Notes: generated by a model not told the origin, from the sequence alone. A stretch of DNA of 64,000 nucleotides from Bacillus massiliigorillae (GCF_000380245.2 NZ_HG428742.1:312347-376346); one strand, 5' to 3'. Numbered from the stretch's first letter, positions 1 to 8,951 are shown. Program-made: numbers and translations.

Positions 1-111
1 CGTGTTTCGAATATTTAGTTTCTCCATCACTTCTTTTACAGGGACTCCTGCTAATCTCATTTCAATTGCTTTCATTTTCACTTCTACTGGATAACTCACT
101 TTTGTACCCAT
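1..111 (-). CDS. IS3-type transposase OrfA, N-terminal part (cut by window edge)
   Basis: The 37 visible residues start MGTKVSYPVEVKMKAIEMRL and run off the left edge. The pattern (short basic start, then K-AIEMRLAG-P-KEVMEKLNI) is the helix-turn-helix start of IS3-family OrfA proteins, which bind the element ends and usually make a frameshift fusion with OrfB. A ribosome site GGAGGTG lies 8 bases before the ATG. OrfB and the element ends are not visible, so it cannot be said whether the copy is intact. Confidence 0.7.
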   Translation of the reverse strand, partial: MGTKVSYPVEVKMKAIEMRLAGVPVKEVMEKLNIRNT

Positions 112-175
112 AGAAAAAACACCTCCACATTGATTTACTAGGTTTCTATACCCGTTTTTCAACGAAAGGTGTTTT

Positions 176-851
176 TTATTTGTCTTCTTTATTTAGGTCA
201 GTGCCATTTGTTAGATGCTCAGAAGGATTTTTCACTAGTGTCTCCAAACAATTCAAAATGCCTTTCTTTTCTTGCTCGTAGAATTCCATATTCTTACGTT
301 TTTGTTTTAATTCTAAATGTTTTTTTAGAACCTCTACGATTTTTTCTGCAATTTTATCAGTGAGTTTATAGATGAGCATAATTAACGTCCAAGGCTCAGA
401 AGTTGGTTTGGGTATTTCATTTTCTGGATCTGGGGTATTAATGTTAAGCTGATCTTGTTCTTCTTGAATATTCTCATTAGCTGCTTCATCAGAGGATAAA
501 TCATTTGATGTTACGAGATCTGAAGGTTTTAATAAGTCATTCGTATCTGGTATTAACTCTGAACATTCAGTATGTATCAGATCAATTCCACTACTATTTG
601 CTATAATGCGTTCTTGTAACTCTCTACCTCTTAACTCCTCAAACTTTTTAGCATTTTGGCATGCTACAAATGTAGAATTTTTATCATCTTCTATTTTTTT
701 AGTTTTATCTGCTTCAGAAATATTAGATGGAATATCTAAAAGTTTCTCAAAATCTTCTGAGCAAGAGGATGAGCTAGTTGTTAGTTCTTTGTTATTTTGT
801 TGTTCATTTACTTTTTTTTATATTTGGCTTGCCAATTGGTGGTATATCCAC
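176..851 (-). pseudogene. Acidic protein of unknown function, reading frame split at a run of eight A
   Basis: A GTG start at 851 follows the good ribosome site AAGGGAGAG. The frame begins VDIPPIGKPNIKK, then ends at a TGA just after eight consecutive A (T812-T819 on the plus strand). Removing one A joins it to an open frame of about 215 codons ending at 176. That frame is Ser/Asn/Glu/Asp-rich and ends in a Lys/Glu-rich helical segment (KIAEKIVEVLKKHLELKQKR). I do not recognise the family. It may be a decayed gene, a phase-variable one, or one expressed by slippage on the A run. It lies between the IS fragment and the recombinase island. Confidence 0.5.
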
Positions 852-1115
852 TAAAATCTCTCCCTTCATATTTTAATTTTACCATTTAATTGATTTATTT
901 AGTTATTTACTATAGATATATTATTACCTTCATCAACAAAACTAAAAATTTTTCATTATGAAGATGCCGCTTTCTTATGTTACTAGCAGAAGAGCAAATA
1001 ACTCTATGCTGTAAGCAATAACGGTAACAAAAGGAGCTTCATAAAACATAAATATCAAATTATTAATTATTTATTTATTAATTAGGAAATAATGGAAATA
1101 GAAAGGAGGAACAAT

Positions 1116-1352
1116 ATGATACATTTACAGTTGCTACGTTTTTTAACGATTCATTATTTTTCATTAAATACCGATTGCAACCATCATATTGCTGAGTTAC
1201 TTCTTATTAAAAAGCAACAAGTGAATTTAAGTGAACGATATATCACACTGAGAGAAACAAAAGTTGCTCTTAATGATTTAACTACTCATTGCTTAGGTCT
1301 CCTATTACCATTGATAAATAAGCAAGATGATCGCTTATTTATCAATAGATGA
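1116..1352 (+). CDS. Small protein of unknown function (78 aa)
   Basis: The start is chosen for the near-ideal ribosome site AAAGGAGGA five bases before the ATG; an upstream in-frame ATG at 1092 has no such site. The product begins MIHLQLLRFLTIHYFSLNTD and is rich in Leu, His and Ile, with no signal peptide or clear membrane segment. It is followed by a strong palindromic terminator and then by another small gene. It converges on the serine recombinase pair and may be cargo or an accessory gene of that element (inference). Confidence 0.5.
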   Translation: MIHLQLLRFLTIHYFSLNTDCNHHIAELLLIKKQQVNLSERYITLRETKVALNDLTTHCLGLLLPLINKQDDRLFINR

Positions 1353-1369
1353 GTCTCCTTCTTCATGAA

Positions 1370-1411
1370 AAAATAATGGGAAGTCTGTTATAACAGACTT
1401 CCCATTATTTT
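1370..1411. terminator. 42-bp perfect palindrome, bidirectional terminator
   Basis: Two 21-base arms meet with no spacer (the centre reads TCTGTTA/TAACAGA), with A-rich sequence before and T-rich sequence after. It directly follows the small gene ending at 1352 and would stop transcription in both directions. Confidence 0.75.
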
Positions 1412-1473
1412 AGATATTCTCAAGCATAATTATTCCAATACTGCTCACCCTATAAATAAGGAGGTGTGGAATA

Positions 1474-1647
1474 TTGCATGAACATATCAAAAACGAGCAC
1501 TTGATACATTTTCTGAATTTACCACCAGATGAACAAATGCTATTCATCTTGAATTTAAAACTTAACCAGTATATTCAAGATAAACACGATGCAACAACTT
1601 CACAAATTAGTAACCTAACTACTAATGCTACAAATGAAACAGAGTAA
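1474..1647 (+). CDS. Small protein of unknown function (57 aa, TTG start)
   Basis: The perfect ribosome site AAGGAGGTG lies six bases before a TTG codon, and the frame runs to a TAA at 1645. The product starts (M)HEHIKNEHLIHFLNLPPDE, has an amphipathic middle (QMLFILNLKLNQYIQD) and a Thr/Asn-rich tail. No ATG is present at the start. I do not recognise it. It is the second of two small plus-strand genes with strong ribosome sites that face the recombinase genes. Confidence 0.5.
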   Translation: MHEHIKNEHLIHFLNLPPDEQMLFILNLKLNQYIQDKHDATTSQISNLTTNATNETE

Positions 1648-1678
1648 AATCTACTTTTTAACTTTTTTAACCGAAAAA

Positions 1679-1698
1679 AAGGAGCTTTACAGCTCCTT
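1679..1698 (-). terminator. Terminator overlapping the end of the recombinase gene
   Basis: On the minus strand AAGGAGCT, a four-base loop and AGCTCCTT are followed by a T run. The TAA stop codon of the recombinase (1687-1689) lies inside the loop, so coding sequence forms one arm of the stem. Confidence 0.75.
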
Positions 1699-3039
1699 AA
1701 CTATTATTACCCCGTTTTCTTGTTTATATGTTAATTTAATCTTATTTCGTATTAACTGCTTATTCAACTGTTCAAACATTTCATTATCTATCAGTTCTCC
1801 ATAAGGTACTTGATTTTGTAAGTAAATATCAAAATCTAAAGTATTTTTTATTTTCTTTGATTTTTGAGCAAGTATTACTAATTTTTCTTTAAAACGCGCT
1901 TCACTCAATTTATTAATTGCAAATTGCTTCATTATATACTCTTTTTCTTTTTCAATATTGTTTAACTCATTTGTATAAAACTCTCTCTGTTTATTCAAAC
2001 TATTTATTGTAGCATTCTTATCTGACTGTTTAATGTATTTAAATACTACAGGCTCAATACTATCTTTTCTTATACTCACGTAATTACAGTCGTTATTAAC
2101 ACATCTGTAATGATGTTCCTTTGCTCTCATTATCAGCAAACATTCAGGACACGTTAATACCTCTTTCAAAGTATGTATCCATTTAGTTCTTTTTTTTCTA
2201 GTATAGAAGCTTTTTTGTAAAGACAGGTTAACTTTACTTGCTACTTTCAGAAACATTTCTTCAGTTATTATAGCTTCATGCTCCTGATCAGAATATTTTT
2301 CATAAGTAGTTACTTTTTCTTCATCAGTTATTCGTCGATATTTTTTTCCCGTGTAAATCCTGCGAATGAGCATTTTTTGTATAGTGCTGGAATGCCATTT
2401 TCGCATTTCATGGTAAGAAGCAACTAGTTTTTTCTGAATTGCTACGATAGTTTCGCCCTCATGAAATGAATTAAATACACACTTAACTATTTTTGCTTCT
2501 TCTGGATTTACTGTTAATTGACGGTTTTCATCTCTTGTATAACCGAAAGGAGGGGCATTTATATGTTCACCCTGATTCTTACTCTTCATCCTAGAAAGGT
2601 ATAATCGTTTTGCCCTTGCTTTATTTTCTTCTTCGGCTTGAATCGCTACTGACGCAATATCTGCTAGAGACATTAAGGATAATTGTTTATCTTCTGATAT
2701 TGCGATACATTCAATACCATTATTTTGCATGTGCAGTAATAAACGTATCAATTCCACCGCTTGACGAGAAAGCCGATCAAAGAAAGTAACTAATATTAGA
2801 TGTACTTTTCCTTCTTCCAACATACTCAGAAGGTGTTGGTATCCATCTCGATTAGTATTCGTACCGGTTTTTATCTCATCAATCCAAATACGTTGAATAA
2901 CAAGATTCCTCTCGTCAGCGTACGTATTTATCGTTCTACATTGATTCGGTATGCTTTCTTTGGAATTTACTACACCAGATGTTCTAGCATAACCCCATAT
3001 CAATCGCATATCCATCAACAATTCTTTAATATCATGCAT
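1687..3039 (-). CDS. Large serine recombinase B (450 aa)
   Basis: A site-specific DNA recombinase of the resolvase/invertase family, large type. The N-terminal catalytic domain (about 1-140) has GYARTSG with the nucleophile Ser21 and Arg19, and the FFDRLSRQ active-site helix. A Recombinase domain follows (PPFGYTRDENRQL ...), then a zinc ribbon with two Cys pairs (CPEC ... CVNNDC) and a C-terminal coiled coil (NELNNIEKEKEYIMKQ). The ATG at 3039 is preferred because GAAGGTG lies nine bases before it; an ATG at 3057 would add six residues. Its start overlaps the stop of recombinase A in ATGCATGA, an 8-bp overlap that suggests translational coupling. Confidence 0.85.
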   Translation of the reverse strand: MHDIKELLMDMRLIWGYARTSGVVNSKESIPNQCRTINTYADERNLVIQRIWIDEIKTGTNTNRDGYQHLLSMLEEGKVHLILVTFFDRLSRQAVELIRLLLHMQNNGIECIAISEDKQLSLMSLADIASVAIQAEEENKARAKRLYLSRMKSKNQGEHINAPPFGYTRDENRQLTVNPEEAKIVKCVFNSFHEGETIVAIQKKLVASYHEMRKWHSSTIQKMLIRRIYTGKKYRRITDEEKVTTYEKYSDQEHEAIITEEMFLKVASKVNLSLQKSFYTRKKRTKWIHTLKEVLTCPECLLIMRAKEHHYRCVNNDCNYVSIRKDSIEPVVFKYIKQSDKNATINSLNKQREFYTNELNNIEKEKEYIMKQFAINKLSEARFKEKLVILAQKSKKIKNTLDFDIYLQNQVPYGELIDNEMFEQLNKQLIRNKIKLTYKQENGVIIVKEL

Positions 3040-4471
3040 TATGAAACACACCTTCATGAAACTTGATATATACGCTTTTTTCCTTCAGGTCTAGTAATGC
3101 TAAAAATGGGGTTTGAAGAAGTAACTGATTGTCATGCTTATGATTCACTATATCATCTATACCAACCGTTTTTACGTCATATAAGGAATCCAATAAAGAA
3201 ATTCTATTATTCAATTTTACTTCAAGATCTACTCGATGATTCGAATTCTCTTCTAATAAATTCCCCTGATTTCTTTTATCATTATAAAAAAACTCTTGTA
3301 TTAATTTTCTTCTTCCTTGCAGTTCATTTAACTCATTTTTCAGAATATACACTTGTAAATACAAATCGCTTTTCTTTTTCTCTAATAGCTTTTGAACATG
3401 ATAATTAGAATAATTATTTAACAAAAAATCAGTAAAAGTTTGATTCACTGATTGCAAGTAAAGACCTAAATCAAGACCTCTCTGACATGTAGTACACTTA
3501 ACTTCATCATTTAACCTTGAATACTTTACTGGTTGCAAACAATTCAAACAAATTGTCCAAGCTAAAACAGGATATGAATCTAACTTTGATTTTCTACCTC
3601 TTTTTTCACTTTTAAGTTTCTGTTGAAGAATGGTATACGTTGACATACTTAATAAAGGATCCACTTTCGCATTTGGATTATAATGCTTTTTACCGCCAAT
3701 TTCACCTTGTAATATACCCGCATATATACCATTTTCTAATATAAATCTGACGGATTTATGACACCATTCAACGCCTCTTTTGGTTAACCCGTATTGAATG
3801 TTTAATTCATTTGCAATTTGTCGTAACGATAAATTACTTAGATATCCCCAAAAGATGAATTGTACAGCTTCAAAATCTCGAATCGCTTGTAAATTCTGTG
3901 TATGCTGCAAAGTGGCTAATTGTAGCTTTTCACTATTTTGTTGACGGATATATCCTAGAGGCTTTTCACTACCAATAAAAACACCTTTATCTTTTGCTTT
4001 TACTTGTTTACCACTAGTTAATTTCTTTGTAATCGTAATACGTTCATTTTGAGCCTGTACGGAGCTTTGAATAATAAACCTTAAAAAATAATCGGAACTA
4101 TTAGTCATTCCTTCCTCTACAAAAATGATCTCTTCAACTAGATTTCCAATTTTAATCATTAAATCTAAATTTCCTACTAAATCTCTTCCTAAACGGTCCA
4201 CAGTATAAAAAAGAATTGCATCAACATGATTATTCTCATCTTGAATATACTCTAGCATCTCAATCAGTTCTGGACGTAATTGATGCCTACCAGAGTAACC
4301 GATGTCGTTGAATTTTCTTATGATTTCTATATTATCGAACTCACTATATTCACGAATGACATTTTCTTGATAAAGGATACTATCTAATTCATCCTCAATT
4401 CCTTTGGGTTTTATAGATTTTCGACAATACGAAATACCTGTCCTTTTTTCTAGTCTTCTTCTCCAATCCAT
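3032..4471 (-). CDS. Large serine recombinase A (479 aa)
   Basis: The first gene of the recombinase pair. The catalytic domain shows SYCRKS (Arg17, Ser19) and YTVDRLGRDL. The Recombinase domain follows (GSEKPLGYIRQ ... GIYAGILQGE), then a zinc ribbon (CLNC ... CTTC) and a coiled-coil C-terminus. It starts at an ATG behind AAAGGAGG. It is clearly divergent from recombinase B rather than a recent copy. Overlapping pairs of unlike large serine recombinases are known from SCC elements (ccrA/ccrB). Whether this pair works the same way is inference. Confidence 0.85.
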   Translation of the reverse strand: MDWRRRLEKRTGISYCRKSIKPKGIEDELDSILYQENVIREYSEFDNIEIIRKFNDIGYSGRHQLRPELIEMLEYIQDENNHVDAILFYTVDRLGRDLVGNLDLMIKIGNLVEEIIFVEEGMTNSSDYFLRFIIQSSVQAQNERITITKKLTSGKQVKAKDKGVFIGSEKPLGYIRQQNSEKLQLATLQHTQNLQAIRDFEAVQFIFWGYLSNLSLRQIANELNIQYGLTKRGVEWCHKSVRFILENGIYAGILQGEIGGKKHYNPNAKVDPLLSMSTYTILQQKLKSEKRGRKSKLDSYPVLAWTICLNCLQPVKYSRLNDEVKCTTCQRGLDLGLYLQSVNQTFTDFLLNNYSNYHVQKLLEKKKSDLYLQVYILKNELNELQGRRKLIQEFFYNDKRNQGNLLEENSNHRVDLEVKLNNRISLLDSLYDVKTVGIDDIVNHKHDNQLLLQTPFLALLDLKEKSVYIKFHEGVFHNA

Positions 4472-4887
4472 GTCAAAAAATCCTCCTTTAAAACAGGAAA
4501 AAAGATAACTTTACCTGTTTTCGTTGCACATGTAGAAGAATAAATTCTGAATAATGAACATGTAAAAGGTAACAAGGATACACAAAAACATACTAATAAG
4601 AACATACTTAACCTGACAATGACAAAGTAGTTAAATAAGTAAACTTCTTGAATATCCTTTGAGTTAGAACTTTGACTACAAACAAACTACCGCGCTAAAG
4701 AACTATGAAATACATTATTCTATTTTCAAAGCACCTTATAATGAGGTTGTAATACCTTAACTAAACCCCATAAGGAGCACTAATCATCACTTGTTTCCAC
4801 CTCTTTTCAAACTCCAAATTTACATCCACCCAAAATAAAAAGCACACCTCCTAATAAAATAGAGGTATGCTATGATTATTTTTCCAA
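4472..4887. other. Non-coding stretch upstream of the recombinases, with a terminator-like hairpin
   Basis: No supported gene. AGCACACCTC (4841-4850) pairs with GAGGTATGCT (4862-4871) with one mismatch, and the minus-strand copy is followed by a T run. It would terminate transcription coming from 4888-5121. The promoter of the recombinase pair should lie here but no clear -35/-10 was found. Confidence 0.5.
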
Positions 4888-5121
4888 CTAGGTTATTTTA
4901 TGCATATGAATTTCAGATCCAAGAAAAAAGGGAAGTAATGAAACGTAAACAAATACTACAATATGAATGTTTATAGAGCATTTCAATAATTTTTTTGATT
5001 GTTTATTTAACTTTTTATCGAAAGGCTCTAGATAAGCAATCATAAAACAAAAGAAAGGTCTTGCAGATTTCTCAACTAGACCTTCCGACATAATTGCATA
5101 TATTTTGGAAAATGACAGCAC
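4888..5121 (-). CDS. Doubtful small open frame (77 aa) beside the IS
   Basis: The frame begins at a GTG with only a weakly placed AGGAAAG before it. Its region MSEGLVEKSARPFF is matched by MSKGFVKKSARPFF encoded beyond the other side of the IS (near 6545-6590), so the shared part looks like a repeated fragment. The second half is hydrophobic. A terminator-like hairpin follows its stop. It could be a remnant or a small real gene; function unknown. Confidence 0.25.
   Translation of the reverse strand: MLSFSKIYAIMSEGLVEKSARPFFCFMIAYLEPFDKKLNKQSKKLLKCSINIHIVVFVYVSLLPFFLGSEIHMHKIT
5044..5093. repeat. Left copy of a ~50-bp imperfect direct repeat flanking the IS
   Basis: By eye about three quarters of positions match 6539-6588, in the same orientation; shared blocks include AAAAGAAAGG and CTTGC. 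Confidence 0.5.
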
Positions 5122-5238
5122 CTTTCCTGACTAGTATAATCATCAAAGGTTAATTTTAGGAGTGATAAATGTGTACCTTCTCCATGACCTGATTTAAAAT
5201 AGATAATAAATATTTTTAGTAGAGAGGATTTTTTGTTT

Positions 5239-6330
5239 ATGCTTCGTTCAACATATAGATGCTGGAAAGAATGGGTGAACTACTTTATATCTTTTCTTTC
5301 ACTTCTCTTTAAATCTTCAACTAATATTAAACTTGAAAATATTGCGCTTAGAAGCCAACTAGCACTGTACAAACAACGTTATGAAAAGCAGAAGATACCT
5401 AAACCAACACCCACTCCAGCATTCAGACAGCTTTGGGTTATACTTTCTAAATGTTTGGTGAACTGGAAATCTCACTTGATTCTTGTCAAACCTGCAACTG
5501 TGATTAAATGGCATCGAACTGCTTTCAAACTACACTGGAGACGCAAATCACAAAAGATAGGCCGACCTAAACTATCTCAAGTAACGATTACACTCATAAG
5601 GAGGATACATCAGGAAAATCCTATGCTCTCACCTGAGAAAATTCATGAAAAATTACAACTACTAGGAATAGAAAAACCTCCTGCACCTAATACAATAGCT
5701 AAATATATTCCGACTGTGAGAAAACCACCTACTGAAAAGCAAATTCAGTCATGGAAGACGTTTCTTAACAATCATCAGTCTGTTACTTGGGCGACTGATT
5801 TCTTTACCATTTCTACGTTAACCTTTCAGGTACTTTATGTATTAGTGATTATTGACCATCAAACTCGAAAGATTATTTCTTTTGGCGTCACTTATCACCC
5901 AACAGCCCAATGGACGATTCAACAATTTAGAAATGCAACTCCCTATGGACAAGTACCTAAATATCTCATTCATGATAATGATACAATTTTTCGTTCAAAA
6001 GCCTTTCAACGGTTTTTATCATCTTCAGAAATCACTTCTAAGAAAACAGCCTATCGCTCACCGTGGCAAAATCCCTATGTAGAAAGAGTGATCGGCACAA
6101 TCAAGCGTGAACTATTAGATTACATCCTACCACTTAACCAGTTACACTTACATAAGCTACTTCATGAATACATCAATGACTACTACAACACGCATCGAAC
6201 ACATCAAGGAATCGGTGGTAGAACGCCGATAGATTCACCCGTTTATCTTCCAACATCAGTAACGGAAACAAAATTAGAAGCCACACCTGTGTTAAACGGT
6301 CTTTATCATACTTACAAAAAAGTGGCTTAA
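5239..6330 (+). CDS. DDE (integrase core, rve) transposase
   Basis: About 363 residues. The N-terminal DNA-binding part is basic, with IALRSQLALYKQRYEKQ typical of IS3-like integrase-core transposases. The catalytic core has the three acidic residues in WATDFFTI, LIHDNDTIF and NPYVERVIGTIKRE, so the active site looks complete. The C-terminus has the usual YNTHRTHQGI motif. GAGAGGA precedes both a TTG (5233) and the ATG (5239); ATG is used here. It encodes in one frame what IS3 elements split into two. The gene appears intact. Confidence 0.85.
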   Translation: MLRSTYRCWKEWVNYFISFLSLLFKSSTNIKLENIALRSQLALYKQRYEKQKIPKPTPTPAFRQLWVILSKCLVNWKSHLILVKPATVIKWHRTAFKLHWRRKSQKIGRPKLSQVTITLIRRIHQENPMLSPEKIHEKLQLLGIEKPPAPNTIAKYIPTVRKPPTEKQIQSWKTFLNNHQSVTWATDFFTISTLTFQVLYVLVIIDHQTRKIISFGVTYHPTAQWTIQQFRNATPYGQVPKYLIHDNDTIFRSKAFQRFLSSSEITSKKTAYRSPWQNPYVERVIGTIKRELLDYILPLNQLHLHKLLHEYINDYYNTHRTHQGIGGRTPIDSPVYLPTSVTETKLEATPVLNGLYHTYKKVA

Positions 6331-6420
6331 CAACACACCTTTTATTTTTTAAAACCTTCCTTGAAAGGCTTATTTGTTATGTCTTTCTTTTTCAATCCCC
6401 TAAATTTCATCGTATATACA

Positions 6421-6494
6421 AGGTTCATTTTGTATAAAATGAACCTAACATCCTCAATATAAAAACAAATCATCCCATAAAAATAGGATGATTT
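6421..6494. terminator. Two successive hairpins after the transposase gene
   Basis: AGGTTCATTTT pairs with AAAATGAACCT (6421-6446). AAATCATCC (6467-6475) pairs with GGATGATTT (6486-6494). The rest of the 6331-6707 gap holds the right end of the IS, the flanking repeat and the next terminator. Confidence 0.5.
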
Positions 6495-6538
6495 AAACGG
6501 AAATTAAATTTTTGAAGTGGACAGGTATATACCTTTAA

Positions 6539-6588
6539 AAAATAAAAGAAAGGCCTTGCGGATTTTTTCACAAAACCTTTTGACATTT
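6539..6588. repeat. Right copy of the ~50-bp direct repeat flanking the IS
   Basis: Matches 5044-5093 in the same orientation (AAAAGAAAGG, CTTGC, CCTT, GACAT shared). The minus strand encodes MSKGFVKKSARPFF in both copies with small changes. Confidence 0.5.
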
Positions 6589-6653
6589 TTCTCGTGGTGA
6601 TAGGCACCTATCCCTTAACCAAAACCAATAGTGTCTATAATTTTATATTTAAA

Positions 6654-6685
6654 AAGTTCTGTTGAGGCTTACCTCAACAGAACTT
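6654..6685 (-). terminator. Terminator of the Ig-like surface protein gene
   Basis: AAGTTCTGTTGAGG, a four-base loop and CCTCAACAGAACTT; the minus strand continues with T5. The GAGG-loop-CCTC top resembles that of the S-layer gene terminator at 9022. Confidence 0.85.
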
Positions 6686-6707
6686 CTGTAAAATTTCATA
6701 TATTTAA

Positions 6708-8951
6708 TTACTGAGCGATTGAAACGTTAATAGATTTTAAATCTAATGCATTACCAGCATTATCAACCACATCTATTGTTGATTTAGGTTTTACTACAAC
6801 ACCTTTATCAAGATCTGCTTGTGTAAGTGGAGTCGTTAAAGTAATATCAACCACTGTTACTCCCGCAGTGATGTCTGCATCAGATGATGCAACCGCTGTA
6901 GTTGAATCACCAATGAAAACTTCGAAGTTATTGCCAACAGCAGTTTCTTTAACTTCCTCAGAGAAAGTTAACTTAACTTTGTTAGTAGCTGTTAATTCAG
7001 CTTTTTTAACTACTGGTGCAATATTTTCTTTGAATTCTTTAACACCATTAAATGGATTCATTAAATCGCCAGCTTCACTCTTAACACCTGCGATATTTAC
7101 TGTTCTTTCTCCATTAAAAGTTGATGAACCTTTTTCAAATTCTAGGACCACAGCTGCCGAACTTGCTGAATTTGCTGTAAGTTTAATATTCTTAATTGAA
7201 ATTCCTTCAATTGAGTAATTATCTTTATTTAGAGCAGTTGTTGGGTTAACTTTTTTATCAAAAGTAACAGTTAAAGAATCATTTGTAACAGCGCTCAATG
7301 TTGCAGTTGGATTACCAGCATCTACATTACTTGAGCGAGTAAATGTTACACCTGTTTTTTCCTTACTGTCATTACCATTCAAGTCTTCTACTATCCCAGC
7401 TTGTAGTTTTGCCGTATAAACTACAGAATCTGTTAATGAAGATAAATCTAATTTTACAGAATTAGACAAACCATTAACAGGCTTATATAAAGTAAAGTTT
7501 TGTGTTGAACCAGATGCAACTACTGTTGAAATAGATTTTGTCTTTGAAACATAATCTACAGCATACTCTAAATCAACTGATTTACTAGCCACTGGACTTA
7601 CATTCTCATCATAAGTTATAACTAAATATTCTTTACCATCTATCTTTTCAACTTTCGTTGATTGAACTGTAGGTGCAGCTTCATCTAACGTAAATGATAC
7701 TAATTTTGTAGTTGATGTTGATAAATTATTATGGATATCTTTAACAGCTGGAATATTTAGAGTTTGTAATCCTTTTGGTAAAGCTGCTGCAAAGCCTACT
7801 TCATATGTTTGCTCATCAATTTTCGTTACTGAAGAACTAGGTACATCAGTAGGTGAAGCCGCATAACCAAAAGCAGTTGAAGCAGGAGTTGCAGATAGTG
7901 CTTCATTGAACTTAACAATTAAAGTTTTATTGTCTTTCACTGACACATTGCTTACTACAGGACCAGTTACATCTTCAACACCATACTTCACTGTTGCAGT
8001 AACTGGATTTGGAGAAGATAAATTACCAGCGAAATCTTTAAGATTTGTTAAAGTTAATTTAATATCTTTACCTTGGTCAGCTGAAGCAACAGTAAGCTTT
8101 ACTTTTACAACGTTACCAGTTGCAGAAAAAGTAGTAGTTACATCAGTACTTCCATTAAGTGCGACTCCATCCACACGACTAGCAGAAATAGCTAAATCAG
8201 TAACGTTAACTGGTTCATTAAACTTTAATTCAGCAAATCGATCTGTACCGTCTGTAGAATAAGTTACACCTTCAAATGTAGGTCTACTTACATCTTTAAA
8301 TGTTTTAACTTCAGAATATGGAGTTAATTTTTTTCCACTCTCGTCTGCAATAGAATCTGTTCCTGTAACTGCATAGCTACCACTAAATGATTCTCCAGCT
8401 TTCGCAGTAATAGTTAAAGTTTTACCATCTTTACTTAACTCTGCTGTAGCATCACCTGAAGTTATTACGTTTGCAGAACCAATTTTAGTAAAAGTAATGT
8501 TTACAAGATTACCTGAACTAATAACAGTAGTTTTATCTACTGCTTTACCAAATTTGATTTCAACTTGTTTAGCGTTAATCGCACTTACTGATTCAACCTG
8601 TAATCCACTGATACCCTCAGCAATTTTTTTCAAATCTACATTTTTAGCCGCTTCAAACTGAGCTACAGTTTGCTTAGAAGCTTCAAGTTGTGCATCAGAT
8701 TTTGTAATAAGATCAACAGCACTAATTACTTCGCCACCAACTACTACATAAAGGTTTGTATTTGTTAAGAATTGGCCTTTATTTGTAAGCGCAGCGAATT
8801 CTGCAACAGTTGTATATTTTTTTGTTACGATATCATAAAAACCATTTGGAGCTTGAGTTGCTTCAGCTGCAGACGCTTGTGGTGCAGGTGCTGCTGCTAC
8901 TGCTGTAACTGCTAATGCAGAAAGAGCTGCATATGTTAAGCCTTTTTTCAT
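6708..8951 (-). CDS. Secreted surface protein with Ig-like (SbsA/Big-type) repeats, no SLH domain
   Basis: 747 aa. A signal peptide (MKKGLTYAALSALAVTAVAA, Ala-rich, ending near QASAAE) is followed by a short N-terminal region (GFYDIVTKKYTTV ... VVGGEVISAVDLI) that I do not recognise. Repeated domains then carry the VxVKFNEAL / LTVTFDKKV / VKLTFSEEV strands of bacterial Ig-like SbsA domains, at about 120, 220, 330, 420, 530 and 640. Lys, Ser, Thr and Val are abundant and Cys is absent, as in S-layer proteins. It lies just downstream of the SLH S-layer gene but has its own terminator. Because SLH repeats are lacking, anchoring must use the N-terminal region or another protein. It may be a second S-layer or layer-associated protein. 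Confidence 0.75.
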   Translation of the reverse strand: MKKGLTYAALSALAVTAVAAAPAPQASAAEATQAPNGFYDIVTKKYTTVAEFAALTNKGQFLTNTNLYVVVGGEVISAVDLITKSDAQLEASKQTVAQFEAAKNVDLKKIAEGISGLQVESVSAINAKQVEIKFGKAVDKTTVISSGNLVNITFTKIGSANVITSGDATAELSKDGKTLTITAKAGESFSGSYAVTGTDSIADESGKKLTPYSEVKTFKDVSRPTFEGVTYSTDGTDRFAELKFNEPVNVTDLAISASRVDGVALNGSTDVTTTFSATGNVVKVKLTVASADQGKDIKLTLTNLKDFAGNLSSPNPVTATVKYGVEDVTGPVVSNVSVKDNKTLIVKFNEALSATPASTAFGYAASPTDVPSSSVTKIDEQTYEVGFAAALPKGLQTLNIPAVKDIHNNLSTSTTKLVSFTLDEAAPTVQSTKVEKIDGKEYLVITYDENVSPVASKSVDLEYAVDYVSKTKSISTVVASGSTQNFTLYKPVNGLSNSVKLDLSSLTDSVVYTAKLQAGIVEDLNGNDSKEKTGVTFTRSSNVDAGNPTATLSAVTNDSLTVTFDKKVNPTTALNKDNYSIEGISIKNIKLTANSASSAAVVLEFEKGSSTFNGERTVNIAGVKSEAGDLMNPFNGVKEFKENIAPVVKKAELTATNKVKLTFSEEVKETAVGNNFEVFIGDSTTAVASSDADITAGVTVVDITLTTPLTQADLDKGVVVKPKSTIDVVDNAGNALDLKSINVSIAQ

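Larger units (their letters stand above)
5165..6535 (+). mobile_element. Insertion sequence with a single DDE transposase gene
   Basis: The limits are approximate. They rest on weak inverted similarity between TGTACCTTCTCC near 5172 and the complement of GTGGACAGGTATATACC near 6520, both reading T-TACCT--CC inward. No target duplication was confirmed. Confidence 0.4.
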
